From Prorocentrum cordatum (lineage: Eukaryota > Sar > Dinophyceae > Prorocentrales > Prorocentraceae): a DNA stretch of 64,000 nucleotides. The stretch lies in NCBI GenBank assembly GCA_963575745.1, contig CAUYUJ010020571.1, positions 480,882 to 544,881 of the forward strand, read 5' to 3'. Both the position numbers and the translations under genes were made by a program. Within the stretch, counting starts at the first letter, position 1, and every line of letters begins with the position of its first letter. This document shows, in pieces, positions 53,600 through 63,829 of this stretch. The notes beneath the pieces were generated by a model that saw only the letters and a program-made list of their open reading frames with translations, was not told the origin of the DNA and ran no database searches.

Positions 53600-54860
53600 T
53601 CCTGACGCGGTTCCTGGCATGGTCTACATTGGCAGGGGCGCGAGGAATAGACGTAACGTTGGGCCCGTCCAAGTGGCGCGACCCCTTCGCTGTTCGGCGA
53701 TGTGGCCGGTCTGGGGCGTTGCGCACGTATGAGCGTTTCCTCCAGGACCCCCCTGCTCTTCTCTCCTGTCTCTCCGAGCTTCGTGGCATAACCCTGTCGC
53801 GCCACTGCCGAGAGGGAGAGCCGTGTCATGGAGACATCCTGGTCCACGCCTTCACGGATGCGCGGGCCCGCGTGGATTTTCCCAAAGCGCTTCTGGACGC
53901 GCCTCGGAAGAGGCGGGCCGTGCTACGCCCGTCTGTTGCACGGGAGGCGCCTCCGACCTCAGGCGCCTTCAGCAGCGTCGCGGTCATCGAGCTCTTCGGG
54001 GGCATCTCCGCACTCGCGCGCGCTGTCTCGTTCTACGACTGCGAGGTGGTTGCCCACTTCTCGTCCGAGACGGACCCCGACGACTGCCGCGCTGCCTCGC
54101 ACCACTTCCCTGGCATGCAGCTCCTCGGCATCGCTGGTGAGGTTTCTGCGTCTACGTTGGAGGGCACCGTCGCCGATTTCCCGCTTTCGTTCATCATTCT
54201 GGGCGCTCGGCACCCGCGAGCCGACGATCCGGAGCCCCATCCAGCTCGCGCCAGGGCCTCTGGTTCAGAGGCTGGTCTGCGTGGTCACGTCCGGCGGATC
54301 TCTTCTGTCTTGCAGGGCTTAGCGCCTGAGCGCCTGGTCGGCATCGTGGAGGGCGCCGCCATGCGCGCCGACGACAGGGCTCGCCTCGACTCGATGTTCG
54401 GCGCGGCGCCCGTCCGGATTTGCAGCAGCCCGTTCGCCCCGGTGACCGCTCCGCGCCTGTGGTAGATTTCGGGCCCTCGTCGGTGGCCTCCAGCCCGTTG
54501 GCACCGCCGCGACGCGACGATGGCATCTGGGAGGCTACTCCAGAGGTGCGCCAGCTGGCATTGGACAAATTCTGATTCCAGGATGGGTTCCAGCTTCCAC
54601 TCTTTCGAGCCCCTGCGAGTATCTGGACTCCAACTGCGTCGCGAACAAGGCCGGGGACCGCCGCCGATCGTTCCCCAGCGAGGTGGAGCGCATGCGTTGG
54701 CTGCCAGACAACTACACCATGCCCGTCGCCGCCGATGATCCGGATAAGGGCCTTTCTGCCTCAGCTAACCACCGCAGGTACAAATGTCTGGGCACTTCTT
54801 CGCACGTCGGCCCCATTTGGTGGCTCTTGCAAGCATGCGTTCTGCCGCTTCTGAGTGTCG
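53600..54860 (+). pseudogene. DUF4326 - C5 DNA methyltransferase fusion of a retroelement
   Basis: VYIGRGAR in one frame joins, after an indel near 53645, LGPSKWRDPFAVRRCG ... YERFLQ...CLSELRGITLSRHCREGE PCHGDILVHAF: the DUF4326 signature (GRPSKWGNPF...LRGKxLxCxCxPxxCHGDxL). The same frame continues without a stop into VAVIELFGGISALARAV (methyltransferase motif I), ETDPDDCRAASHHFPG, GLRGHVRRISSVLQGLAPER and APRLW (motif VIII area), stop at 54465. A later frame gives RSFPSEVERMRWLPDNYTM (motif IX area) and KCLGTSSHVGPIWWLLQ (motif X). The motif IV Pro-Cys reads His-Pro and motif VI ENV reads EGA, so the enzyme is dead. Pol-like sequence follows, which places it in a retroelement. Confidence 0.65.
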
Positions 54861-55559
54861 AGACTGCGATGCCTCGGACGCGGATGCACCAAAAGATTCG
54901 CGAAGTTCACGTCCAGGGACGCTGTCGCGATCTACGCGAACGCGCTTCATGGCAACATGTGGCCGCAGCTGAAGTCGTCCAGACGCCTCCTGCGGCTCCT
55001 GCGCATCTGTGCACTCTGTTCTCTGCATGGTCGTCCGACGCGCAGGAGGTGCATCGTGAACAGCTTCTCCGAGCCGCGGCTTCATCCGCGCACGTGTCGG
55101 ACAGGCGCCGCCGGTCCTTTCCGGAAGGTGCAATTGGGGCGCAGCGCAGTGACATGCACTCTTGGTCTGCAGCGGCGGCCGTCGACGATGTGCAGCCGAA
55201 GCGCATGAGCTGGCCTTCGGGGCATCCCGCTCTATTACCTCAGGGGGCTCCTCCCCATGGACCGCGTCAAATGCGCGGAGTCTCTGCCAGTCCCAGACAC
55301 GGCCCTGGCGGATCTCCCAGACGACTTTGCTTTGGCGATACGTCAGTGTGCATGCGCCACAGAGGAGCTCGTTACAGTGGGGGCGCGCATCAAGAAACCG
55401 TGTGCTTTTCGTCAGGGTACCCTGGGTTTCTTCGCTCCGCGAGCTGCGTGGTGCATTTCCGCAGCCGTCGAAGAGGCTGCTGCGTTAAGGGTGCTCTGGG
55501 TTTCCCCTGGGGTGCACCTCGCGCGCGGGTTTTCAGGGTTGGGTTTCTTGCGACGGTTT

Positions 55560-56760
55560 CTTGCGGCCGCGCCCGCATTGTACTCCCATCGATGGCGGTC
55601 TGCCCGGCTTGGCGCCCTTCGCAGGTGCGTCCGTGCCCTCGCGCCGCTCCGGTCGGGGTTGGAGTCGAGGCGGGGCCCCGATCTCCTGGGCGGCGACGGG
55701 GCACCTGGACCTCCTCGCCCTCGAGGCCTTCCGCGCTGCTGCTGCCTGGCCCGACGGGGATGTCATCGGAATCCTCGCCGAGGGAGGGCCCGCTGTCGGA
55801 GACCTGCCGCCAGCGGGAGTCGACAGGCCCGCTTGCGTTCACGCGGGGATGTCCGTCGACGAGTTGTTGCGCACCGCGCCCGAGTGGAACGCGTTCGCCC
55901 TGTCGCGACCGTCACCCAAGCACGATGAGATGCAGGTGATCTGGGCGAAGACGAAGCCGAGCGCCAGGCCGGACTCACCGACGGATGGCGCACCCATGCC
56001 GAGATGGATTCTCGGTGGGGCGCAGGCGGAGAGCGCGCTCTCGTTCGTTGTGTTGTTTGGCAGCCCAATTCCGGCAAGTGCCGCGTCATCGACAACGCAC
56101 GGGCGAGCCTGCGCAACGACGCGGTGGAGATCTTCGAGCGCATCCACACCACGTGTCCGTGTTCGGCAGATCTTCGCGGTCCGCGAGCTTCTCCACCTCG
56201 ACCCGACGGCCCAACCGTTGTGCGCGGTGCGCGACATGCAGAGGGCGTGCCGCCAGATCCCCGTGCAGGACAGCCACTCCCCGCTTTATGTCGTCGCCGT
56301 GTGGTCTCCGGCGGCGGGCGAGTGAGTCTGCGGCCACCTTCGCAGTCTGGCGTTCGGCGCAAGGGCGGCAGTCCTTGTGTTCAACTGGTTTCTTGCCATC
56401 ATTGTGACCGGGGCACGGCGACTGCTAGCGATTCTTGCCGCGCACTTGTACGACGACTTCAAGACGGTCGACGTTCAACATACTGGAGCTGACTACTTCT
56501 TCGGCCTCTTGCTCAACGAGTTGGGCACGCTCATGGACCCAGACAAGCACCAGTCTCTGTCTCCCGAGGTGCGGTACCTCAGCCGCCGCGAGGACTATGG
56601 GCACGCGCGCACCCATGGCAAGGTGCACGCCTTCCTCGACTCCACCATGATCGCAGAGCTTCTGGCAGATATTGCTGCTCCCCGGTCGGGCCGGCATGCC
56701 GTCTCCCTGGCGCGCCTTCGGGGCAAGCGCAACCACGCCAGATCGCCCTTCGCGAACACG
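55560..56760 (+). pseudogene. Retroelement reverse transcriptase with intact YDDF box
   Basis: Upstream block AAAWPDGDVIGILAEGGPAV then GDLPPAGVDRP and SVDELLRTAPEWNAFALSRP, as found before RT in this dinoflagellate family. A frame change leads to QAGLTDGWRTHAEMDS and SGKCRVIDNARASLRNDAVE then IFERIHTT (motif 1/2). Back in the first frame come LCAVRDMQRACRQIPVQDSH (motif A), a TGA at 56326-56328, LAFGARAAVLVFNWFL (motif B) and LYDDFKTVDV (motif C, intact at about 56447-56476). The tail includes EDYGHARTHGKVHAFLD and LARLRGK. Ends at about 56750, where an antisense LINE begins. Two frame changes and one stop. Confidence 0.7.
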
Positions 56761-57960
56761 GGTCCACCTTAATGAACGTCGCGTCCGGCCGGCGCTCGGC
56801 GGGGGCTTGCAAGTGCTTTACCAGCAGGCCAGCCCCTCCCTTGTGGCCCACGCCGTACTGGTGCTCGCCAGCCGCGTCAGACAGCTGCGTTTTCCACGCT
56901 CGGGCAAGAGCCCGAAGGTCGAGGCGGCGAAGCGTGGCGCCGACCAGACGAGGGCGGACCTCCCCAGCTTCCCTTGGCAAGCGCCACCAGCTATCCTGTC
57001 TGCAAGGCCTGCAGGGTCTCCGGCGGAAGCTCTCCGAAGGCCACGAGCGCCGCGGCGCGAGCGAGCAGGACCAAGGTCTCGTCGCTGCCCGCGTTCGCCG
57101 ACAGGTGCTCCAGCCGTGCGCCTAGCAAACCTGGCGCCGTGAGCCGCGGCGGGCGGCGGAGCAGCTTGCGGGCCTCTTGCTCCGCCTGCTCCCTGAGTTC
57201 CGCGGAGGGCGGCCCCAGTCGCGCCCCCAGCGGTTGCTGCCCTGGCGGAGCGTCTGGCGCTTCAGGAGGGAAGCGCGCCCCTAGCTTCTCGAGCGTCGCA
57301 TCGGTCCGCGGCGCCAGTTCGGCCCCCGCTGCCGCAGCCAGGGCCCAGGCCTCTTCACCAGCGGCGGCTAGCGCGTGGACTCTGCGCGCCCGCTCCTTGT
57401 TCGTTGTCTTTCGGGTAGGTGTCCGAGGGGCTGGGCCGTCTCCCACAGCGGCTGCCCACAAGAGCTGCCAGTGGCCGCGCCACCACAGAGCCAACTGTTC
57501 TTCAAGGAGCTCTGCGCACGTTGGGCCCTCGCCCCGGGGCCGGGCCAGCAGAACCATGTCGAACAGCAGCACGAGTTTCCAGTCGGCGGCGGCGCCCCCT
57601 TGAGCGCACGCAGACTCAAGCACCTGAAGCGCCGTGTGTCGCGCATGCACCAAAGCCCCGCGAAACGATCAGGAACTTGAGCACACGTAGGAACTCCTGT
57701 GCGCAAAGCCGTGTCCCAAGACAAACGCAGCCACCAGTTCCTGTCAGGCATGTGGTGCGCCTCCAAAGACGGGTGTGTTACAGGCGTTGGTCCCGAACTT
57801 GCCGCTGCAGCGTCGGCGTTTCCAGGGCCTCCAGGGGCAGCAGCTGGAGCAGCAGCCGCTGCGGAAGCGACGGCCGCCCGCGCCTCCTCCACGTCCGCAG
57901 GGCCCGCTCGAAGCACTGGGCGGATTTCGTCGTCGACCCTCACCCTCCCAGCTACGCAGC
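56740..57960 (-). pseudogene. Antisense LINE ORF2 fragment
   Basis: Reading the minus strand from 57960 down: WWLRLSWDTALRTGVPTCAQVP, then after a frameshift RHTALQVLESAC...KLVLLFDMVLLARP and WWRGHWQLLWAAAVGD. Next come LGARFPPEAP, ARKLLRRPPRLTAPGLLGAR then LEHLSANAGS, LPPETLQAL. After another frameshift come EVRPRLVGATLRRLDLRALA, HQYGVGHKGGAGLLVKHLQA and ATFIKVDPCSRRAIWRG. This is the helical linker and first RT motifs (GvRP..G...RRL, QyGvG..GGA, D..sAFN..R) of a dinoflagellate LINE. The RT catalytic half is missing: the fragment stops at about 56740 against the plus-strand polymerase. Confidence 0.65.
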
Positions 57961-58257
57961 CGACGCAAAACCAACTTTAACGAATACGGCTGCCCCACGT
58001 AGACACACGAAACTCATGGGATGCAAAAGGTATCGCGCACGCTCTGCATACAGCGGGCCGTTTCGACGCCGGCTGCAAGTCCACTGCGCACTCTCCTCAC
58101 GCTCGAAGTCGTTGTTGCCTTCCCCCTGGGTCTCTGGGCAACGGCGGCGACGCGCCGACGTCAACGTCACTTCATGAGAAACGGAAATGGCCACGGAGGT
58201 TACGGCGAGCACGGTGGGGCGCCGACCCCGCCGGCCAGCCGGCCCGCTGACGCCAGC

Positions 58258-58352
58258 TGCTGCTGCTGCTGCCTCCTCCTCCTCCTCCTCCTCCTCCTCC
58301 TCCTCCTCCTCCTCCTCCTCCTCCTCCTCCTCCTCCTACTCTCCTCCTCCTC
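58258..58352. repeat. CTG/TCC tract before the gap
   Basis: (GCT)n then (CTC)n running into the assembly gap. Confidence 0.9.
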
Positions 58353-58452
58353 NNNNNNNNNNNNNNNNNNNNNNNNNNNNNNNNNNNNNNNNNNNNNNNN
58401 NNNNNNNNNNNNNNNNNNNNNNNNNNNNNNNNNNNNNNNNNNNNNNNNNNNN
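58353..58452. other. Assembly gap of exactly 100 N
   Basis: 100 consecutive N, the conventional length for a scaffold gap of unknown size. It sits at the start of the tandem array, so additional units may be missing. Confidence 0.98.
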
Positions 58453-59618
58453 TTCCCCAGATTTCGTGGCGCCTCTTCTTGTCTCATTACGTCCCTGGCC
58501 CCCCCGCTGGGCCGCGCACATGCCGCCGGTCATGATTCGCGCCCCCCCCTCTTGGACACCCCCCTCTTGGCCGCTCCCGAAGAGCACTGTGTGCATCCCC
58601 TGGGGCACCATTGTGTCCTATCCCCGCCGCCGACGCTTTGGCTGGCCGCCCGAAGTGGGTACAGCTCAAGGGGCCCAGGGGCGCACAAATAAATGCACGC
58701 AAATACCAGGATTCCCCGAGTAGAGCATGGGTCTGGCCGAGACGCAGATGGGTCTAGACCTGGTGGTGCTCTCTGGCAAGGGGCAAGGCCGTGTCGAAGA
58801 TGGACAGCAAGTTCATCCTTCTGGGCCCAGTGGTGGACGATGCGCGGGATCGCCCTTGGCTGCGGGATGCAGCAGCGACCGCTACCCTCACGGCGGCTAT
58901 CACGGAGGTAGTCTGCGAGGTGAAGAATGGCGTGTTCGGTTGCCTTGGGCACCCTCGCAAGCAGCACGGGCACGGCCAAGACGAAGAAACACGGCAACTT
59001 CGTCGGAACACCCTCGGTGAGGGACCAGCGCCGGGGAAGGTCTCCGTGAAGCAGGGCCGTGAGGCTTCGGGATTGGGGCTTGGGGTGGGGAAGGGGGTGG
59101 GCGGCCCCGTCCTGCGGTGCTGGGCCCCCTGGGTTTCGGCCTCCCCTGCGCGGGGGGGAGGCGAGACCACAGGGAGCGCCTTGGGCGCTGTCTCCGGTTT
59201 TCGAAGCACTAAGGGGGGGGACCGCCCCCCTCCGCGGGATGCGAGGCGCTTTAGACGCATGTTCTGATCCACCTGATCCACCTCCTCCTCCTCCTCCTCC
59301 TCCTCCAGTTATTTTTCCTCCTATTCCTCATCCCGCCTTCCTGTCCTCCTCCTCCTCCTCCTCCTCCTCCTCCTCCTCCTCCTCCTCCTCCTCCTCCTCC
59401 TCCTCCACCCCCTCCTCCTATTGCCCTTTCGGCCCGAGCTGCCTCGGGGTTCGGCGCGCGCCTCTCGAGGGGGCGCAGCGCGCCGGAGACCGGCGACGCG
59501 GGCGCGAGCACGCGCGCGAGCACGGGTCCGGCCGAGAGACGAAGACGTAGAGCTCGGGCGGCGGAAAAGAGGGGGGCGATGATTAGGGGGGTGGATATCA
59601 TGGCGGGGGCCATGATAC
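58453..59618. repeat. Tandem array unit 1 (1,166 bp)
   Basis: Starts TTCCCCAGATTTCGTGGCG right after the gap. Contains, in order, a GCACAAATAAATGCACGCAA motif, a coding-like stretch (58791-59060), a variable G-rich stretch, a TCC tract (59282-59406) and CCGAGCTGCCTCGGGGTTCG to the next unit. In the coding-like stretch the plus frame reads MDSKFILLGPVVDDARDRPW then LRDAAATATLTAAITEVVCE. The frame has G/C at most third positions, but I recognise no domain, and the minus strand is also open. Confidence 0.9.
58791..59060 (+). CDS. Unidentified conserved frame repeated in each array unit
   Basis: Identical in units 1, 2 (59957-60226) and 3 (61124-61393). About 85-90 residues from MSKMDSKFILLGPVVDDARD to LRRNTLGEGPAPGKVSVKQ. 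The only in-frame start is GTG at 58791; ATG (58800) is nine bases on. An upstream frame MGLAETQMGLDLVVLSGKGQ overlaps its start. The composition is globular rather than repeat-like and the codons are G/C-ending. No family recognised. The units are so similar that lack of variation does not prove selection. The antisense frame (58530-58997) is an alternative. Confidence 0.3.
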
Positions 59619-60785
59619 TTCCCCAGATTTCGTGGCGCCTCTTCTTGTCTCATTACGTCCCTGGCCCCCCCGCTGGGCCGCGCACATGCCGCCGGTCATG
59701 ATTCGCGCCCCCCCCTCTTGGACACCCCCCTCTTGGCCGCTCCCGAAGAGCACTGTGTGCATCCCCTGGGGCACCATTGTGTCCTATCCCCGCCGCCGAC
59801 GCTTTGGCTGGCCGCCCGAAGTGGGTACAGCTCAAGGGGCCCAGGGGCGCACAAATAAATGCACGCAAATACCAGGATTCCCCGAGTAGAGCATGGGTCT
59901 GGCCGAGACGCAGATGGGTCTAGACCTGGTGGTGCTCTCTGGCAAGGGGCAAGGCCGTGTCGAAGATGGACAGCAAGTTCATCCTTCTGGGCCCAGTGGT
60001 GGACGATGCGCGGGATCGCCCTTGGCTGCGGGATGCAGCAGCGACCGCTACCCTCACGGCGGCTATCACGGAGGTAGTCTGCGAGGTGAAGAATGGCGTG
60101 TTCGGTTGCCTTGGGCACCCTCGCAAGCAGCACGGGCACGGCCAAGACGAAGAAACACGGCAACTTCGTCGGAACACCCTCGGTGAGGGACCAGCGCCGG
60201 GGAAGGTCTCCGTGAAGCAGGCCGTGAGGCTTCGGGATTGGGGCTGGGGGGGGGAGGGGGGGCGGCCCCTCCTCGGTGCTGCCCCTGGGTTCGGCCTCCC
60301 CTGCGCGGGGGGGAGGCGAGACCACAGGGAGCGCCTTGGGCGCTGTCTCCGGTTTTCGAAGCACTAAGGGGGGGGACCGCCCCCCTTCGCGGGATGCGAG
60401 GCGCTTTAGACGCATGTTCTGATCCACCTGATCCACCTCCTCCTCCTCCTCCTCCTCCTCCAGTTATTTTTCCTCCTATTCCTCATCCCGCCTTCCTGTC
60501 CTCCTCCTCCTCCTCCTCCTCCTCCTCCTCCTCCTCCTCCTCCTCCTCCTCCTCCTCCTCCTCCTCCTCCTCCACCCCCTCCTCCTATTGCCCTTTCGGC
60601 CCGAGCTGCCTCGGGGTTCGGCGCGCGCCTCTCGAGGGGGCGCAGCGCGCCGGAGACCGGCGACGCGGGCGCGAACACGCGCGCGAGCACGGGTCCGGCC
60701 GAGAGACGAAGACGTAGAGCTCGGGCGGCGGAAAAGAGGGGGGCGATGATTAGGGGGGTGGATATCATGGCGGGGGCCATGATAC
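59619..60785. repeat. Tandem array unit 2 (1,167 bp)
   Basis: Nearly identical to unit 1. Differences are concentrated in the G-rich stretch (about 60236-60290) and in TCC-tract length. The coding-like stretch (59957-60230) is unchanged. Confidence 0.95.
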
Positions 60786-61970
60786 TTCCCCAGATTTCGT
60801 GGCGCCTCTTCTTGTCTCATTACGTCCCTGGCCCCCCCGCTGGGCCGCGCACATGCCGCCGGTCATGATTCGCGCCCCCCCCTCTTGGACACCCCCCTCT
60901 TGGCCGCTCCCGAAGAGCACTGTGTGCATCCCCTGGGGCACCATTTTGTCCTATCCCCGCCGCCGACGCTTTGGCTGGCCGCCCGAAGTGGGTACAGCTC
61001 AAGGGGCCCAGGGGCGCACAAATAAATGCACGCAAATACCAGGATTCCCCGAGTAGAGCATGGGTCTGGCCGAGACGCAGATGGGTCTAGACCTGGTGGT
61101 GCTCTCTGGCAAGGGGCAAGGCCGTGTCGAAGATGGACAGCAAGTTCATCCTTCTGGGCCCAGTGGTGGACGATGCGCGGGATCGCCCTTGGCTGCGGGA
61201 TGCAGCAGCGACCGCTACCCTCACGGCGGCTATCACGGAGGTAGTCTGCGAGGTGAAGAATGGCGTGTTCGGTTGCCTTGGGCACCCTCGCAAGCAGCAC
61301 GGGCACGGCCAAGACGAAGAAACACGGCAACTTCGTCGGAACACCCTCGGTGAGGGACCAGCGCCGGGGAAGGTCTCCGTGAAGCAGGCCGTGAGGCTTC
61401 GGGATTGGGGCTGGGGGGGGGCGGTCCCTCCTCGGTGCTGCTCCTGGGTTCGGCCTCCCCTGCGCGGGGGGGAGGCGAGACCACAGGGAGCGCCTTGGGC
61501 GCTGTCTCCGGTTTTCGAAGCACTAAGGGGGGGGACCGCCCCCCTTCGCGGGATGCGAGGCGCTTTAGACGCATGTTCTGATCCACCTGATCCACCTCCT
61601 CCTCCTCCTCCTCCAGTTATTTTTCCTCCTATTCCTCATCCCGCCTTCCTGTCCTCCTCCTCCTCCTCCTCCTCCTCCTTCTCCTCCTCCTCTCCTCCTC
61701 CTCCTCCTCCTCATCCTCCTCTCTCCTCTCCTCCTCCCCTCCTCCCCCTCCTCCTCCCCCTCCTCCTCCTCCTCCTCCTTCTCCTCCTCCTCCTCCTTCT
61801 CCTCCTCCTCCTCCTCCTCCTCCTCCTCCTCCTCCTCCCCTCATCCTCCTCCGCCTCCTCCTCCTCCCTCCTCCTCCTCCTCCTCCTCCTCCTCCTCCTC
61901 CTCCTCCTCCTCCTCCTCCTCCTCCTCCTCCTCCTCCTCCTCCTCCTCCTCCTCCTCCTCCCAGCCCGCT
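60786..61970. repeat. Tandem array unit 3, diverging in an expanded TCC tract
   Basis: Same as units 1-2 to about 61650 (one base change at 60948 region, shorter G-rich stretch at 61410-61430). It then enters a 300-bp (TCC)n expansion (61650-61960). The post-TCC part of the unit is absent; unrelated sequence follows. Confidence 0.9.
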
Positions 61971-62829
61971 GGTCGCGCCGCGAGGCCTTCTCCGAGCGGA
62001 AGAGCGGAGAGCTCCCCGTGAACCGCAAGCTCCTCGCCAAGAACAGCAGCTCCGGCACGACCCTCGCGAGCTCCTCGCAGGAGATCCGAGAGGCGGGGCC
62101 CCGCCCCGTGCGGAAGACGGGGGGAGGGAGCAGGACGGGGAGGGGGAGGGGGGAGGACTGGGGGGGAGGGAGGGAGGGAGCAGCACGGGGAGGGGGAGAG
62201 AAGGAGAGGGTGAGGGAGCAGGACGGGAAGGGAGAGGCAGGGACGCAGGACGGATAATTAGGCCGAGGGGGCGTGCTTTCCAACTTTCGCTCCTCGTGCT
62301 TGGGTCGGGGGCGCTCGCCCGCGATGCACGGGGAGTTCAGGATCCTGCAGCTCGTGGGACTCCTGACTCACGCGCCTGGCCCTGGTGCCAGGGCTGCGGA
62401 AGGAGACGGAGGGAGGGAGGTGGAGGGAGGGAAGTGGATGGGGACGGGCGGGGCAGGCCACTAGATCCCCTCTACCGCGGTGTGCGCAATGTGAGGGTGG
62501 AAGCGGTCTGCAGCGGAAGAGAGGACGGCGGAGGAGCAGGAGGTTGTGCAGGAGGAAGCGGAGGAGGACGCGGACGAAGGCGGCATCATGCGGATGAGGC
62601 GAAGGGAGAGGGATGCCGGTGGAGGGCGAGTGAGAGGAGGAGAGGGAGAGGAGGACGAGGAGGACGGAGGGGTCAGGTGTGTTTCGGCCAGATCGCGGAG
62701 GAGAAGTCGGTCGGTTGGGCACCGCATTGCTCCTCCTCCCCCTCCACAATTTCACAATATGCATACTACTCTCCTCCATCCCCTGATGGCGTGCGGAAGA
62801 CAGCGGGCACCCCTCCGCGTACTGTTTTT
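61971..62829. other. No recognisable gene
   Basis: GC-rich flank (61970-62120), GGGGAGGGAG tract (62110-62240), then mixed sequence with Arg/Gly-rich frames. Confidence 0.4.
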
Positions 62830-63400
62830 TGATTTCCCGGAGTTGGGTTTTCGCTAGGTTTTTTTCAAAATGATGCTGTCGCTGAGGCGCGGGCTTCATT
62901 TTCGGGCTTCCGCTCGTTCCGAATCGTGCTCCCGCTGCAGCGCTGGCCTCATTTCCGCGCTTCCGCTCGTTCCGAATCGTGCTCCCGCTGCAGCGCTGGC
63001 GTCATTTCCCGTGCCATGCCACGGCATGCAATGCAATGCTAGGTTGCGTTCCGCTGCGCGATGCCATGCCTTCAACTGCAGCTGTCATATCATGTGCTTA
63101 AGTGCCACGTTATGCTATGCCATGCTCCGCTTTGATATTCAACGCCATGCTATGCAATGTTATGTTCGGGACCGCTGTGCGATGCCATGCTTTGCGTTGC
63201 AAAGCTTTGTGATGCAATTCTTCTTTACGCCACGCCACGCCATGCTGTGACATACTACGTTTTGCGGTGCTCTTCTACGCCATGCCATGCCGTGCTCTAC
63301 AATGCATCGCGTACCCTTTCGGGATCATTGCCCTGCTCGACATCCGACTGTGCGAGTAGAGAGGGGATCTACGCCATGGTAAGGGATGGGAGGGAGGGGT
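62830..63400 (+). repeat. GCAT-family repeat, copy R3 (inverted relative to R1/R2)
   Basis: Starts AGTTGGGTTTTCGCTAGG (inverse of R2's end). Two 54-bp units (CTTCCGCTCGTTCCGAATCG..., starting about 62908 and 62962) follow. Then GTGCCATGCCACGGCATGC, a 270-bp GCCATGC/TATGC-rich stretch, and a terminus (63290-63400) that matches the inverse of 19790-19910 at about 85%. Confidence 0.75.
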
Positions 63401-63419
63401 CGGATGTCAGATAGACGCG

Positions 63420-63635
63420 AGCTCCTCTCCTCCTCCTCCTACCTCCTCCTCCTCATCCCCTCCTCTCCTCCTCCTCTCCTCCTCCTCCTCCCCTCTCCTC
63501 CTCCTCCTCCTCCTCCTCCTCCTCCTCCTCCTCCTCCTCCTCCTCCTCCCCCTCCTCCTCCCCCCCCTCCTCCTCCCCCTCCTCCTGCTCCTCCTCCTCC
63601 TCCTCCTCCTCCTCCTCCTCCTCCTCCTCCTGCTC
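63420..63635. repeat. TCC tract
   Basis: (CTC)n/(TCC)n, about 215 bp, in-frame with the LINE start downstream by chance. Confidence 0.95.
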
Positions 63636-63829
63636 GCTTTCATCGATTCGCCTGGTCCGCCCTGGGCAGAGTGCTGCACGGTCCGCCCCGTGTAGCACAG
63701 CTTCTTGTGAGCTCCTGCAGGAGCAAGTGCAATCACGAGGCCGCTCTGGTGGGTCCTCCTGGGCGCGAGCAGCCTCGGCCAGGCAGGACGGCTTCCAAGA
63801 AGCCCCCGAGTGGGCACACCCAGCATCGG

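Noticed and set aside
54684-55939. 418-residue frame as a separate gene
   Set aside because: Its first ~50 residues are the end of the methyltransferase (WLPDNYTM, KCLGTSSHVG). The rest has no domain and overlaps the start of the polymerase block in another frame.
58530-58997. Minus-strand 155-residue frame in the array as the true gene
   Set aside because: It is equally conserved, but only because the units are nearly identical. Its codon third positions look less GC-biased than the plus frame. Left as an alternative.
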